Source of the DNA: Bog-473 sp963788585
GTDB taxonomy: Bacteria; Actinomycetota; Acidimicrobiia; Acidimicrobiales; RAAP-2
Length of the DNA stretch: 64,000 bases
Direction: 5' to 3'
Assembly (NCBI GenBank): GCA_963788585.1
Contig: CAWBHA010000006.1
Location: 186,001-250,000 of the forward strand
In this document: piece after piece, positions 52,082-60,300 of the stretch
Layout: each line of letters begins with the position of its first letter
Position numbering within the stretch: the first letter of the stretch is position 1
Notes under the pieces: model-generated
Told to the model about the DNA's origin: nothing
Seen by the model: only the letters and a program-made list of their open reading frames with translations
Databases searched by the model: none
Program-made: the position numbers and the translations under genes

Positions 52082-52102
52082 CGTCGGCCTGGCGGCGCGG
52101 GC

Positions 52103-52987
52103 TCAGCCGGCCGGGTCGTCCGGCGGACGGACGGTTCCCGCCTCCGACACGGCGGCGGCGAACAGGGCGGCGGCCTCACCGGACGCGTCGGACGCGGCAG
52201 GCCCGGCGGACCGTCGGGCGGTGCCCTTGCGCGCGTGCACCAGGAACTCGACGTTGCCGGCGGCGCCGGTCAGGGGAGAGGCCATCGCCCCCATGATGCC
52301 GGTTTCGACGTCGGCGAGCGCGGACGCCACACCCTCGAGCGCGCGCCCCCACAGCGCCGCGTCGCGCACCACGCCCCTGCCCCGCGACACGGCGGCCCGG
52401 CCGACCTCGAATTGCGGCTTGACCAGGAGGATCAGGTCGGCGTCGGGAGCGGCCACGGTCCCGGTCAGCGCCGGGACGACGCTGCGCAGCGAGATGAACG
52501 AGAGATCCGCCACCACCAGGGGGCACGGCACGAAAGCGGGGTCGGCGGCGCGCAGCACCTCTGCGGTCAGGGTGCGTACGTTGGTGTGCTCGAGCACGGT
52601 GACGCGCCGGTCGGCGCGCACGACGGGGTGCAGCTGCCCGTGGCCCACGTCGACCGCGTAGACGTGGGCGGCCCCGCGCTGGAGCAGGCAGTCGGTGAAG
52701 CCGCCGGTGGACGCCCCCGCATCGAGGGCGCGCCGGCCCGCGGTGGGCACGGCGAAGCGGTCAAGCGCCGCCGCGAGCTTGCGACCGCCGCGGCTGACGA
52801 AGGGGGACGGGGGGGCGAGGAGGACGACCGGCTCGTCCTGCGCCACGAGGCGCGCCGCCTTCTCTGCCGGCGCGCCGGCGACGAGGACGCCGCCCGCGGC
52901 GATGGCCGCCTGGGCCTCCGCTCGGGTGGGGACGAGGCCACGGCGCACGAGCTCGCTGTCGAGCCGGCGGCGGGCCCCGGCGCTCAG
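52103..52987 (-). CDS. tlyA: TlyA-type rRNA 2'-O-methyltransferase
   Basis: About 295 residues. The S4 domain is RRRLDSELVRRGLVPTRAEA with AAIAAGGVLVAGAPAEKAAR, and the FtsJ-like methyltransferase has SRGGRKLAAALDRF, ALDAGASTGGFTDCLLQRGA (SAM motif) and CPLVVADLSFISLRSVVPAL. TlyA methylates 16S and 23S rRNA and affects capreomycin sensitivity in Mycobacterium. No ATG, GTG or TTG start fits; the frame overlaps the upstream stop at a CTG (52987), so a CTG start or a lost base are options. Confidence 0.88.
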   Translation of the reverse strand: MSAGARRRLDSELVRRGLVPTRAEAQAAIAAGGVLVAGAPAEKAARLVAQDEPVVLLAPPSPFVSRGGRKLAAALDRFAVPTAGRRALDAGASTGGFTDCLLQRGAAHVYAVDVGHGQLHPVVRADRRVTVLEHTNVRTLTAEVLRAADPAFVPCPLVVADLSFISLRSVVPALTGTVAAPDADLILLVKPQFEVGRAAVSRGRGVVRDAALWGRALEGVASALADVETGIMGAMASPLTGAAGNVEFLVHARKGTARRSAGPAASDASGEAAALFAAAVSEAGTVRPPDDPAG

Positions 52988-53559
52988 CTGGCGGCCTTCT
53001 TGGCCGACTTGGTGGCCGGCTTCGTGGCGCCGACGGAGCGGCCTGCGGCCGCCTTCGGCGAGGAGCCCTTGCCGCCGCGGACCGGGCTGACCTTCTGGGC
53101 GGCGGCCCGCGCCCGGTCGGCTGCCGTGCCGGCTTGGGAGCGCACGCCCTGGGCGGTCTTGCCGGCCTGGGAGCGCACGTTCTGCGCCGTCTTCCCGGCC
53201 GTCTTCCCAGCCTGCTTCGTCACCTTGCCCGCCTGCGAGGTGACGTCGCGGGTGGTCTTGCGGCCCGCCTGGGCGGACGTCTTGAGGATCTCGGCCACCT
53301 GACCGGCGAGATGCTCGAGCGACGAACGGTCGAGCCGCTCCAGCTGGGACGCCACCTCGTGGCGCACCAGGTCCAGCACCTGCTCGCTGGTCCGGCGGCT
53401 GCGGTCGGTCAAGCTGTCCACCCACTCCTGTGCCTGGCTGCGCTGGATGTCTCCCGCGTTCACCAACTCTCGCACGATCTCCTCGGCCCGGCCGCGGCTG
53501 ACCTGTCCGAGGACCGTCCCCGCATCGAGGTACTTGCGTATGCGCTCATTGCTAGCCAT
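52984..53559 (-). CDS. Phasin-like / PhaF-type protein
   Basis: 191 residues from ATG 53559. The first 90 residues are helical (ERIRKYLDAGTVLGQVSRGR, EEIVRELVNAGDIQRSQAQE, DRSSLEHLAGQVAEIL); the rest is a Lys/Ala/Gly-rich repeat tract with AGKTAGKTAQNVRSQAGKTA and a basic end TKSAKKAAS, like PhaF-type phasins and histone-like tails. It could bind polyhydroxyalkanoate granules or DNA. The stop overlaps tlyA. Promoter features are listed at 53568-53601. Confidence 0.7.
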   Translation of the reverse strand: MASNERIRKYLDAGTVLGQVSRGRAEEIVRELVNAGDIQRSQAQEWVDSLTDRSRRTSEQVLDLVRHEVASQLERLDRSSLEHLAGQVAEILKTSAQAGRKTTRDVTSQAGKVTKQAGKTAGKTAQNVRSQAGKTAQGVRSQAGTAADRARAAAQKVSPVRGGKGSSPKAAAGRSVGATKPATKSAKKAAS

Positions 53560-53567
53560 TGCACAAG

Positions 53568-53601
53568 AGTATACAAAGTGCTAGCTGCTAGCAAGCACTT
53601 T
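53568..53601 (-). promoter_or_regulatory. Promoter with overlapping inverted repeat before the phasin-like gene
   Basis: On the reverse strand TATACT (53568-53573) lies 8 bases before the ATG, so the transcript is nearly leaderless. AAAGTGCT (53575-53582) and AGCACTTT (53594-53601) form an 8-bp inverted repeat just upstream, suitable as an operator; read on the + strand it is followed by TT and could also terminate. A possible -35 TTGCTA (53589-53594) sits 15 bases from the -10, shorter than ideal. Confidence 0.45.
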
Positions 53602-53718
53602 TTCCGGGTGTGTTCCCGGTCGTGTGGTCGGGCTATCTCGATCCCTGCGGCACCTCCACGGGCAGCGCGCAAGAACAGCGTCCTTGTGTGCCAGCACCCG
53701 GACGAACGGCGCCGAACC

Positions 53719-54498
53719 CTACTTCCGGTCGAGGGTTTCTCCCACGAGCGTGACGAGGTCCCTGGCCTGGGCCGCCGCATCGGTTCCCGCCGGGACCGCT
53801 CCCGCCGGGGTCACCCCCGACAGTACCAGCGCGAACGGGAGGCCCAGCTGTGTCGCCAGCGCCCCGTCGGTGGACGGGCGGTCCCCGACCACGGCGCGCA
53901 GCTCGCCGGCGCCGACCCTCGCCGCGATGGCGTCGGCCGTCGGCGGGTGCGGCTTGCCGGCCACCTCGGGCACGGACTCGGCCGCGGTGGCAACGGCGGC
54001 CAGGATCGAGCCGGCGCCGGGGACCACGCCGTCGGGCGTGGGAAAGGTGGCGTCGTCGTTGGTGGCGACGAGGCGCGCGCCACCGCGCACCGCGGCCGCC
54101 GCGACGCGGAGCGCGTCGTAGGTGAAGTGGCGCGTGATCCCGACCACGACGGCGTCGGCCGGTCCGTCGGGGACCACGCGCACGCCGCGCGCGGCCAGCG
54201 CCTCGACGATGCCGTCCTCGCCCAGGACGACTGCGGTGGAGCCCGGGGAGAGGAGTCCGGCGGCCACGTCCGAAGAGCGCAGCAGGTCGTCGTCCGTCGC
54301 GGTGATGCCACAGTGGGCGAGCTGCCGCTGCAGCTGCGCCCGCGTAGGCGCCGAGTTGTTCGTGGCGAAGAGGACACGCACGCCGGCGCCGCGTAAACGC
54401 GCCACCGCCTCGTCCGCGCCCGGGATCGGCCGGCCGGCGAGCCAGATCACGCCGTCGAGGTCGAGGACCCACGTCCCCCGGGGCGGCGGCGGCCACAT
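53719..54498 (-). CDS. HAD-superfamily phosphatase, NagD/HAD-IIA type
   Basis: 259 residues. Motif I WVLDLDGVIWLAGRPIPGA (DxD), FATNNSAPTRAQLQRQL (motif II with the NagD-type T-N-N-S), capped by a C2-type domain, then GKPHPPTADAIAARVG (Lys of motif III) and AVVGDRPSTDGALATQLGLP (motif IV). Typical NagD-like proteins dephosphorylate p-nitrophenyl phosphate and nucleotides; a glycerol-phosphate phosphatase role is known in mycobacteria. It starts the tlyA, nadK, recN group. Confidence 0.9.
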   Translation of the reverse strand: MWPPPPRGTWVLDLDGVIWLAGRPIPGADEAVARLRGAGVRVLFATNNSAPTRAQLQRQLAHCGITATDDDLLRSSDVAAGLLSPGSTAVVLGEDGIVEALAARGVRVVPDGPADAVVVGITRHFTYDALRVAAAAVRGGARLVATNDDATFPTPDGVVPGAGSILAAVATAAESVPEVAGKPHPPTADAIAARVGAGELRAVVGDRPSTDGALATQLGLPFALVLSGVTPAGAVPAGTDAAAQARDLVTLVGETLDRK

Positions 54499-54534
54499 GG
54501 GGGGAGGCTAACCGCGTCCCTAGACTGGGCCGTC

Positions 54535-54813
54535 GTGGCGGAGCTGCGGGTGGACGGCGACGACGTGGTGCGCCATCTGGACGCGCTCGAGAAGGCCGAA
54601 GGGGTACATCGCGACATCCGCGTGCCCTTGCGCTCCGTCATCGCCGTCGGCACGCGTCGGGGGAACTTCGGCTAGGACTTCGCCGCGGTCCACGGCAAGG
54701 GGCCCGCGGTGGTGGTCGAGCTCGAGGGCGCCGCCTTCGGGCGCCTCGTCGTCACCGACGACCGGGCCAGGGCCATCGCCGCGGCCATCGAGGGTTCCCT
54801 CGGCCCGCGCTGA
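54535..54813 (+). pseudogene. Broken PH-like small protein with in-frame TAG
   Basis: GTG 54535 opens VAELRVDGDDVVRHLDALEK, AEGVHRDIRVPLRSV, then RRGNFG, a TAG (54673-54675), and DFAAVHGKGPAVVVELEGAA, FGRLVVTDDRARAIAAAI to TGA 54813. The start and end match a known actinobacterial family of about 120 residues (LSALEKAEGVHGDVRVP, then FAVVHHxxPRGVRIxLEGA, in my memory). The region that should lie between RVPLRSV and VGTRRG is missing, and a stop interrupts the rest, so the gene is dead. Confidence 0.65.
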
Positions 54814-54835
54814 GGACGCGGGGCCGAACCGGGGC

Positions 54836-55264
54836 CTACTCCTCGGTCTCCTCGGTCTCCTCGTTCCCCTCGGTCCAGGGCGGGCAGAACGACAGGCTGC
54901 GCACCGCGTCGCGTCGGGTGACGAGGCCGACGACACGATCGCCCTCGACGACCGGCAGCCGTGAACGGTCGTGGCGGCACATGAGGGAGACCGCCACCTG
55001 GAGCGGCACATCGACGTCGATGGCCACCACGTCGCCGGCGTCGGCCAGCTCGGCCAGGCGCACCTCCCTCGGGTCGCGGCCCTTGGCGACCACCTCGGCC
55101 ACGATGTCGCGATGGCTCACCGCCCCGGCCAGGCTGCCGTCGGCCTGGCACAGCGGAAGCCAGTCCTCGCGCTGAGCGGCGAGGACGCCAGCAGCCTCGG
55201 CCACCGTCTCGCTGGTCCGGAGGACCTCGACGTCCCTCTGCATCACGTCCCGGACGGTCCTCAT
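54836..55264 (-). CDS. CBS-domain pair protein
   Basis: 142 residues from ATG 55264. Two CBS repeats are present: VRDVMQRDVEVLRTSETVAE, WLPLCQADGSLAGAVSHRDI and DVPLQVAVSLMCRHDRSRLP, VVEGDRVVGLVTRRDAVRS. CBS pairs bind AMP, ATP or SAM and regulate partner proteins; here it is free-standing. The end is an acidic tail EETEETEE encoded by short repeats. No partner nearby is implied. Confidence 0.87.
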   Translation of the reverse strand: MRTVRDVMQRDVEVLRTSETVAEAAGVLAAQREDWLPLCQADGSLAGAVSHRDIVAEVVAKGRDPREVRLAELADAGDVVAIDVDVPLQVAVSLMCRHDRSRLPVVEGDRVVGLVTRRDAVRSLSFCPPWTEGNEETEETEE

Positions 55265-55382
55265 GGCGAACCTCCCACGGTGGGCCGGCGGGCGCGACCG
55301 GCTCCCCCACCACCCTCGCGCCGGCGTGCCCGGCAGGCAATGCCCGGCCGCGGCCTGCGGGGCGGGACTGGCCGGGTGCCCC

Positions 55383-56621
55383 TCAGCCCAGCCCGACCAG
55401 GCCGGTCGGGTCGGCCAGCACCTGGCCCACGGCGGCCAGGAAGCGCGAGGCGGCCTGTCCGTCGACGAGGCGGTGGTCGAAGGAAAGGCTCAGCGTGACC
55501 ACGTCACGCAGCGCCACGGCGCCGTCGAGCTCCCACGGGCGCCGCTGCACGGTCCCGAGGGCCAGGATGGCGGCCTCGCCCGGGTTGAGGAGGGGCGTCC
55601 CGGTGTCGACGCCGAAGATGCCGATGTTGGTGATCGTGATGGTCCCGCCGCGGAAGTCGTCCAGCGTGCAGCGCGCCGCCCGGGCGCGCGCCGTCACGTC
55701 GCCCAGCGCGCCGGCCAGCTCGCGCAGGCCCATCCGGTGGGCGTCCTTGACGTTGGGGACCACCAGGCCCCGCGGGCCCGCCACCGCGATGCCCAGGTTC
55801 ACGTAGTGCCGGGTGACGACCTCGCCCTCTGCGGAGTCCCACTGCGAGTTCAACGCCGGGTAGTCGGGAAGCGAGAGCACCACGGCGCCGGCGGCCAGCG
55901 TGAGGATGGTGACGCGCACCCCCTCGAAGCTCCGGCTCGCGCCGAGCCGCCGGAGGAGCTTCGTCGCGGGCGTCACGTCGAGCGTGAGGAACACGGTCGC
56001 CTGGGGCGCCGACGCCACGCTGCGCACCATGGCCTCGGCCATGTGCTTCTGGACCCCGCGTACCGAGGCCCTCGACTCGCGGGTGCCCTCGGCGGGCGAC
56101 GCCTGTCCCGCCGCCGCGCCCTCCAGGTGGGCCGCCAGGTCCTCCCGGGTGACGATGCCGCCCGGCCCGCGTCCGGTGACCTTGGCCAGGTCGACGCCCT
56201 GCTGGCGCGCCATGAAGCGCACGGGCGGAGGTGCCAGCGGCCGCGACCCGTTCGCCGCGCCCGGCGCGCGACCGCGCGTGCGGTGCCCCCGCCTGGTCCG
56301 GCGGCGGCTCGCGGGCGCCTCCGCCGGCCCGTAGCCCCCGAGCATCGGCACCGGCGCCTCGCCGCCCTCGCCCCGCGTGCCGGTGTCGAGCGCAACGAGC
56401 GGCGCGCCGACGGCGATCGTCTCCCCCACGCCGGCGAACAGGGCGACCACGATGCCGGCGTGCGGGCTGGGCAGCTCGACCACCGCCTTCTCGGTCTCCA
56501 CCTCCACGAGGACCTGGTTCAGCGCCACCTCCTCGCCCGCGGCCACCCGCCAGGTCACGACCTCGGCCTCGGTGAGCCCCTCCCCCAGGTCGGGCAGCAG
56601 GAAGTGCTCGATCCCGTTCAC
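55383..56621 (-). CDS. 2-oxoacid dehydrogenase E2 (dihydrolipoyl acyltransferase)
   Basis: 412 residues from GTG 56621, which overlaps the E1beta stop as GTGA. The lipoyl domain (residues ~5-80) has the modified Lys in VEVETEKAVVELPSP; after a Pro/Arg linker the E3-binding domain is RFMARQQGVDLAKVTGRGPG, and the catalytic domain ends SFDHRLVDGQAASRFLAAV with the H-x3-D-G active site. It transfers acyl groups to CoA in pyruvate or branched-chain complexes. E3 (lipoamide dehydrogenase) is not in the window. Confidence 0.94.
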   Translation of the reverse strand: MNGIEHFLLPDLGEGLTEAEVVTWRVAAGEEVALNQVLVEVETEKAVVELPSPHAGIVVALFAGVGETIAVGAPLVALDTGTRGEGGEAPVPMLGGYGPAEAPASRRRTRRGHRTRGRAPGAANGSRPLAPPPVRFMARQQGVDLAKVTGRGPGGIVTREDLAAHLEGAAAGQASPAEGTRESRASVRGVQKHMAEAMVRSVASAPQATVFLTLDVTPATKLLRRLGASRSFEGVRVTILTLAAGAVVLSLPDYPALNSQWDSAEGEVVTRHYVNLGIAVAGPRGLVVPNVKDAHRMGLRELAGALGDVTARARAARCTLDDFRGGTITITNIGIFGVDTGTPLLNPGEAAILALGTVQRRPWELDGAVALRDVVTLSLSFDHRLVDGQAASRFLAAVGQVLADPTGLVGLG

Positions 56622-57601
56622 GGGCTCAGGCACCGGTCCACCTCGTGGAGGATCCGGTCGGCGTCGGGCACGTAGCGCCCCTCCAGCCGCGACGGCGGGT
56701 AGGGGATGGCCAGGCCACCGACCCTGCGCACGGGCGACTCAAGGTGATAGAAGCAGCGCTCCGAGATCCGGGCCGCGATCTCGGCCCCGAGGCCCCCGAA
56801 GACCGGCGCCTCGTGCGCCACCACCAGGCGGCCCGTCTTGCGCACGGACGCCTCGATCGTGGCGAAGTCGATCGGCGAGAGGGACCGCAGGTCGACGACT
56901 TCGAGGGCCGTGCCCTCTTCGGCGGCGATCACGGCCGCATCGAGCGCCGTCGCCACCATGGCGCCGTAGGCGACCACCGTGGCGTCGGCGCCCTCGACGA
57001 CGACCCGCGCCCGGTCCATCGGCTCGGCCGACACGGGTGCGTCGTCGTCCACCTCGCCCTTGTCCCAGTAGCGGCGCTTGGGCTCGAAGAACACGACGGG
57101 GTCGTCGCAGGCGATGGCCTGCTGGATCATGCGGTGGCCCTCGACCGGGTTGCTCGGGGTCACGACGCGCAGGCCCGGGGTGTGGGCGAAATAGGCCTCG
57201 GGGGACTCGGAGTGGTGTTCGACAGCGCCGACCCCGCCGCCGTAGGGCACCCGGATGGTCAGCGGCATGGCGACCCGGCCCTCCGTGCGGTAGCGCAGCT
57301 TGGCCACCTGGGAGACGATCTGGTCGAAGGCCGGGTACACGAACCCGTCGAACTGGATCTCGCAGACCGGTCGGTAGCCCCGCATGGCCAGCCCGGCGGC
57401 CGTCCCGACGATGGCGGACTCGGCGAGCGGGGTGTCGATGACCCGCTGGTCGCCGAAATCGCGCTGCAGTCCCTCGGTGACCCGGAAGACGCCGCCCAGG
57501 CTCCCGATGTCCTCGCCGAGGAGCACCACCTTGGGGTCGCGCTCCATGGCGCGGCGCAGCCCACGATTCAGCGCCTTCCCCAACGACATGACCGTCGTCA
57601 C
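56618..57601 (-). CDS. 2-oxoacid dehydrogenase E1 component, beta subunit
   Basis: 327 residues from GTG 57601, overlapping the E1alpha stop as GTGA; ATG 57589 is an alternative. VVLLGEDIGSLGGVFRVTEG, DTPLAESAIVGTAAGLAMRG, PVCEIQFDGFVYPAFDQIVS and IRVPYGGGVGAVEHHSESPE are the E1beta signatures, and DLRSLSPIDFATIEASVRKT the C-terminal domain. With E1alpha it forms the thiamine-diphosphate decarboxylase. The substrate may be pyruvate or branched-chain 2-oxoacids; the sequence does not decide. Confidence 0.95.
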   Translation of the reverse strand: MTTVMSLGKALNRGLRRAMERDPKVVLLGEDIGSLGGVFRVTEGLQRDFGDQRVIDTPLAESAIVGTAAGLAMRGYRPVCEIQFDGFVYPAFDQIVSQVAKLRYRTEGRVAMPLTIRVPYGGGVGAVEHHSESPEAYFAHTPGLRVVTPSNPVEGHRMIQQAIACDDPVVFFEPKRRYWDKGEVDDDAPVSAEPMDRARVVVEGADATVVAYGAMVATALDAAVIAAEEGTALEVVDLRSLSPIDFATIEASVRKTGRLVVAHEAPVFGGLGAEIAARISERCFYHLESPVRRVGGLAIPYPPSRLEGRYVPDADRILHEVDRCLSP

Positions 57602-58752
57602 GGCTCGGCCCCGAAAGTCGCCTCGTAGGCCGCGAGGGCGGCCCGCTCCTCCTCGAGGAGCGGGTGTGGACCGGCGTACACGTGCTCGAAGAGCGCAGCC
57701 GGGTCCGGGTCGGGCAGGGCGAGGCAGCCCTGGCGGAGGGCCGACGCCGCCGCCGCCGCGTGGGCGTCGACCTGGTCGTCGAACTCGGGGCCGACGAGGC
57801 CTTCCGACCCGAGCAGCGTACGCAGCCGCGTCACGGGGTCCTTGGCCCGCCATTCGTCCTCCTCGCCGCGGGAGCGGTACAGGGTCGGGTCGTCGGAGGT
57901 CGTGTGCGGGCCCAGCCGGTAGGTGACCGCCTCGACGAGCGTCGGTCCGCCGCCGGCGTCGGCGCGGGCGAGGGCGAGGCGGGTCGCCGCATGGACGGCC
58001 AGGACGTCGTTCCCGTCGACCTGGATGCCGGGGATGCCGTACCCCTCCCCCCGCTGGACGATCGGCGTTCGGGTCTGCAGGCGCACCGGCTCGGAGATGG
58101 CCCACTGGTTGTTCTGGCAGAAGAAGACGACCGGGGCGGCGTACGTGGCGGCGAAGGCGAAGGCCTCGGCGACGTCGCCCTCGCTCACCGCGCCGTCGCC
58201 GAAGTAGGCCACGGCGGCCGACCTGGCGCCGTCGAGCTTGATGCCGAGGGCGTAGCCGGTGGCGTGCAGCGCCTGGGCGCCGACGACGATCGACGGGATG
58301 GCGATCCCGTGCGCCTGCGGGTCCCACCCGGAGAGCGCGGTCCCGCGCCAGAGACGGAGGGCCTGGACGGGATCGACGCCGCGGCAGTAGGCCACCCCGT
58401 GCTCCCGGTAGCTCGTGAAGACGAAGTCGTCCGGCCGCAAGGCCCGGGCCGACCCGACCTGCGCGGCCTCCTGCCCCAAAAGGGGCGGCCAGAGCGCGAG
58501 CTCTCCCTGCCGCTGCAGCGCCATCGCTTCGGTGTCGAGGCGGCGGACGACGACCATGTCGCGATAGAGGTCGCGCAGCTGGTCCGGACCGACGTCGGCC
58601 ACCAGCTCCCAGTAGGGGCAGCCCAACATCCGCTGCCCCTCGACGGAGACCAGCTGGACGAGCCCGTCGGACTCCGCCCACTCTGGCAACCGCTCTTCTG
58701 GCAACCGCTCTTCTGGCAACCGCTCTTCTGGAACCCCCAGCCCCACGGCCAC
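57598..58752 (-). CDS. 2-oxoacid dehydrogenase E1 component, alpha subunit
   Basis: 384 residues from GTG 58752, chosen because GGGAGG lies 7 bases upstream; the frame extends to 58824. Thiamine diphosphate motif: AVAYFGDGAVSEGDVAEAFA then VVFFCQNNQWAIS (GDG...NN). YREHGVAYCRGVDP and THTTSDDPTLYR-type residues (GPHTTSDDPTLYRS) are the active-site His and phosphorylation-loop region. Just after the start, four copies of ERLPE arise from a 15-bp tandem repeat. First gene of the E1alpha-E1beta-E2 operon. Confidence 0.94.
   Translation of the reverse strand: MAVGLGVPEERLPEERLPEERLPEWAESDGLVQLVSVEGQRMLGCPYWELVADVGPDQLRDLYRDMVVVRRLDTEAMALQRQGELALWPPLLGQEAAQVGSARALRPDDFVFTSYREHGVAYCRGVDPVQALRLWRGTALSGWDPQAHGIAIPSIVVGAQALHATGYALGIKLDGARSAAVAYFGDGAVSEGDVAEAFAFAATYAAPVVFFCQNNQWAISEPVRLQTRTPIVQRGEGYGIPGIQVDGNDVLAVHAATRLALARADAGGGPTLVEAVTYRLGPHTTSDDPTLYRSRGEEDEWRAKDPVTRLRTLLGSEGLVGPEFDDQVDAHAAAAASALRQGCLALPDPDPAALFEHVYAGPHPLLEEERAALAAYEATFGAEP
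58682..58733. repeat. 15-bp tandem repeat coding ERLPE in E1alpha
   Basis: TCTGGCAACCGCTCT is repeated about three and a half times head to tail, giving ERLPE in tandem near the N-terminus of E1alpha. Copies are almost identical, implying slippage and possible length variation. Confidence 0.75.
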
Positions 58753-58917
58753 GTGGACTCCCTCCCGCACCGAGCTCTCCTGGCGCCACACCCTATTGCC
58801 GCGGCCCGGGGCAGAGAAAAGCACCAGTTCAGGCGTGGGGGTGGGCGTGCGTACCGGCTCGTTCCCTGCCCGGCCCGTTCGCCCGGATGGCTCCGGCAGG
58901 ACGGAGGCCCCGAGTGC

Positions 58918-59843
58918 TCAGGAAGCCTTGCGCCGCGTGGCCGGCTTGGTGCGTGCCGTCGCCTTGGAGGCCTTCGCCGCCCCCTTCTTGGCCGGCGAGG
59001 CCGGCCGCCGGGCCGCGGCGCCCTTCGCCGCGGGCGGTCGCTTGCCCTTGGGCGCCTTGGCGCCCGGCCGCGCCGCCGCCGCGATGCTGGCGTTCAGCGC
59101 CTCCATCAGGTCGACGACCTTGGCCGGGGCCTCGGGCACGTCCTGGATCACGATCTCGTTGCCGTTGCGCTTCTCCTCGATGAGCGCCTCGACCTTTTCG
59201 CGATGTGTGTCGTGGTAACGCTGGGGGTCCCAGTCACTCTCCATCGACTCGATCAGGAGCTGGGCCATGGAGCGCTCGCGCTCGCTGACCTCGGCGGCGT
59301 CGGGCAACTCGAGCTCGCGCCCGGGGCGCGCACCTCGTCGGAGAAGTACATGGTGTGCAGGGCCAGGGCGTCGGCGTCAGGACGGATGGCGACGAGGTAC
59401 TCCCTGTTGCGCATGACCAGGGTGGCGATCCCGATCTTCTCGGCGTCGCCCATGGCCTGGCGCAGCAGCGCGTAGGCCTTGTCGGCCCCCTCGCCCTCCG
59501 GGGCGAGGTAGTAGCTCGAGCGGAAGAAGACGGGGTCGATGTCTGCCTGCTCCACGAAGTCCGAGATCTCGATCTGACGCGACCGCTTGGGCTCGGCGGA
59601 CTCAAGCTCCTCGTCCGTCACGATGACGTACTCGCCGCCGCCGAGGTCGAACCCTCGCACGATGTGGTCCTGGGGGACCTCCTCGCCCGTCCGCTCGTTG
59701 ACCTTCTTGTAGCGGATGCGGTCCGACGTCCCCTCCTCGAACTGGTTGAAGTGGATGTTCTTGTCCGACGTCGCCGGGTACAGGCCGACGGGGATGTTCA
59801 CCAGTCCGAAACTGAGGGCCCCCTTCCAGATCGTGCGTGGCAC
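58918..59843 (-). pseudogene. ku: Ku DNA-end-binding protein, one frameshift
   Basis: From GTG 59843: PRTIWKGALSFGLVNIPVGL is the invariant Ku opening, then RIRYKKVNERTGEEVPQDHI, SDFVEQADIDPVFFRSSYYL and LLRQAMGDAEKIGIATLVMR. The frame changes near 59335 and continues ELPDAAEVSERERSMAQLLI, WDPQRYHDTHREKVEALIEE and a Lys/Ala/Pro-rich tail. Ku binds double-strand ends for non-homologous end joining with LigD, which is not in the window. The basic tail is like those of mycobacterial Ku proteins. Confidence 0.92.
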
Positions 59844-59909
59844 GCGCACCAAATTACCAGTCCAGGCCCGGTCCACCACCTTGTTACAGGCCTTCGCCAC
59901 ACTGAGGCC

Positions 59910-60296
59910 ATGGTCACCAGCGCCCCCGTCGGCTTCGGCCCCACCCTCCTGGGTGGCCTGGCCGAGCTGGGCCCGCTCCATGCGTTGACGGGTGACCTGA
60001 CCCTTGAGCTGGGAATATCCGTCTGGCTGCGGCGCAGCGGCACCTCGCTGGCGGAGGCCAGGGAGCGGCTCTTCGAGATGCGCCGGGCCATTCTGGAGAC
60101 CTGTGGCCTCGATCCGGAGACCGAACCGGTCCCCCTGGTGGGGCGCTCGCCCCGCTCGGACGTGCTCACCCTGGTCGACTATCTCGGCGGCCTGCTCCGA
60201 CGCGCCGCGGCGGCGGACGGCTGCAGCGTGCAGACGGCGGCCCGCCGGACCATCGCGGCGCTCCCGGCCCTCCGGGACGAGGCGCTCGGGGCCTGA
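59910..60296 (+). CDS. Hypothetical protein
   Basis: 128 residues from ATG 59910. Nearly every codon ends in G or C, a strong coding sign. The sequence (FGPTLLGGLAELGPLHALTG, SVWLRRSGTSLAEARERLF, DVLTLVDYLGGLLRRAAAAD) looks helical and soluble; no family recognised. It diverges from ku and converges with the large surface protein, with 4 bases between the stops. A role tied to Ku is not indicated. Confidence 0.6.
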   Translation: MVTSAPVGFGPTLLGGLAELGPLHALTGDLTLELGISVWLRRSGTSLAEARERLFEMRRAILETCGLDPETEPVPLVGRSPRSDVLTLVDYLGGLLRRAAAADGCSVQTAARRTIAALPALRDEALGA

Positions 60297-60300
60297 GCGG

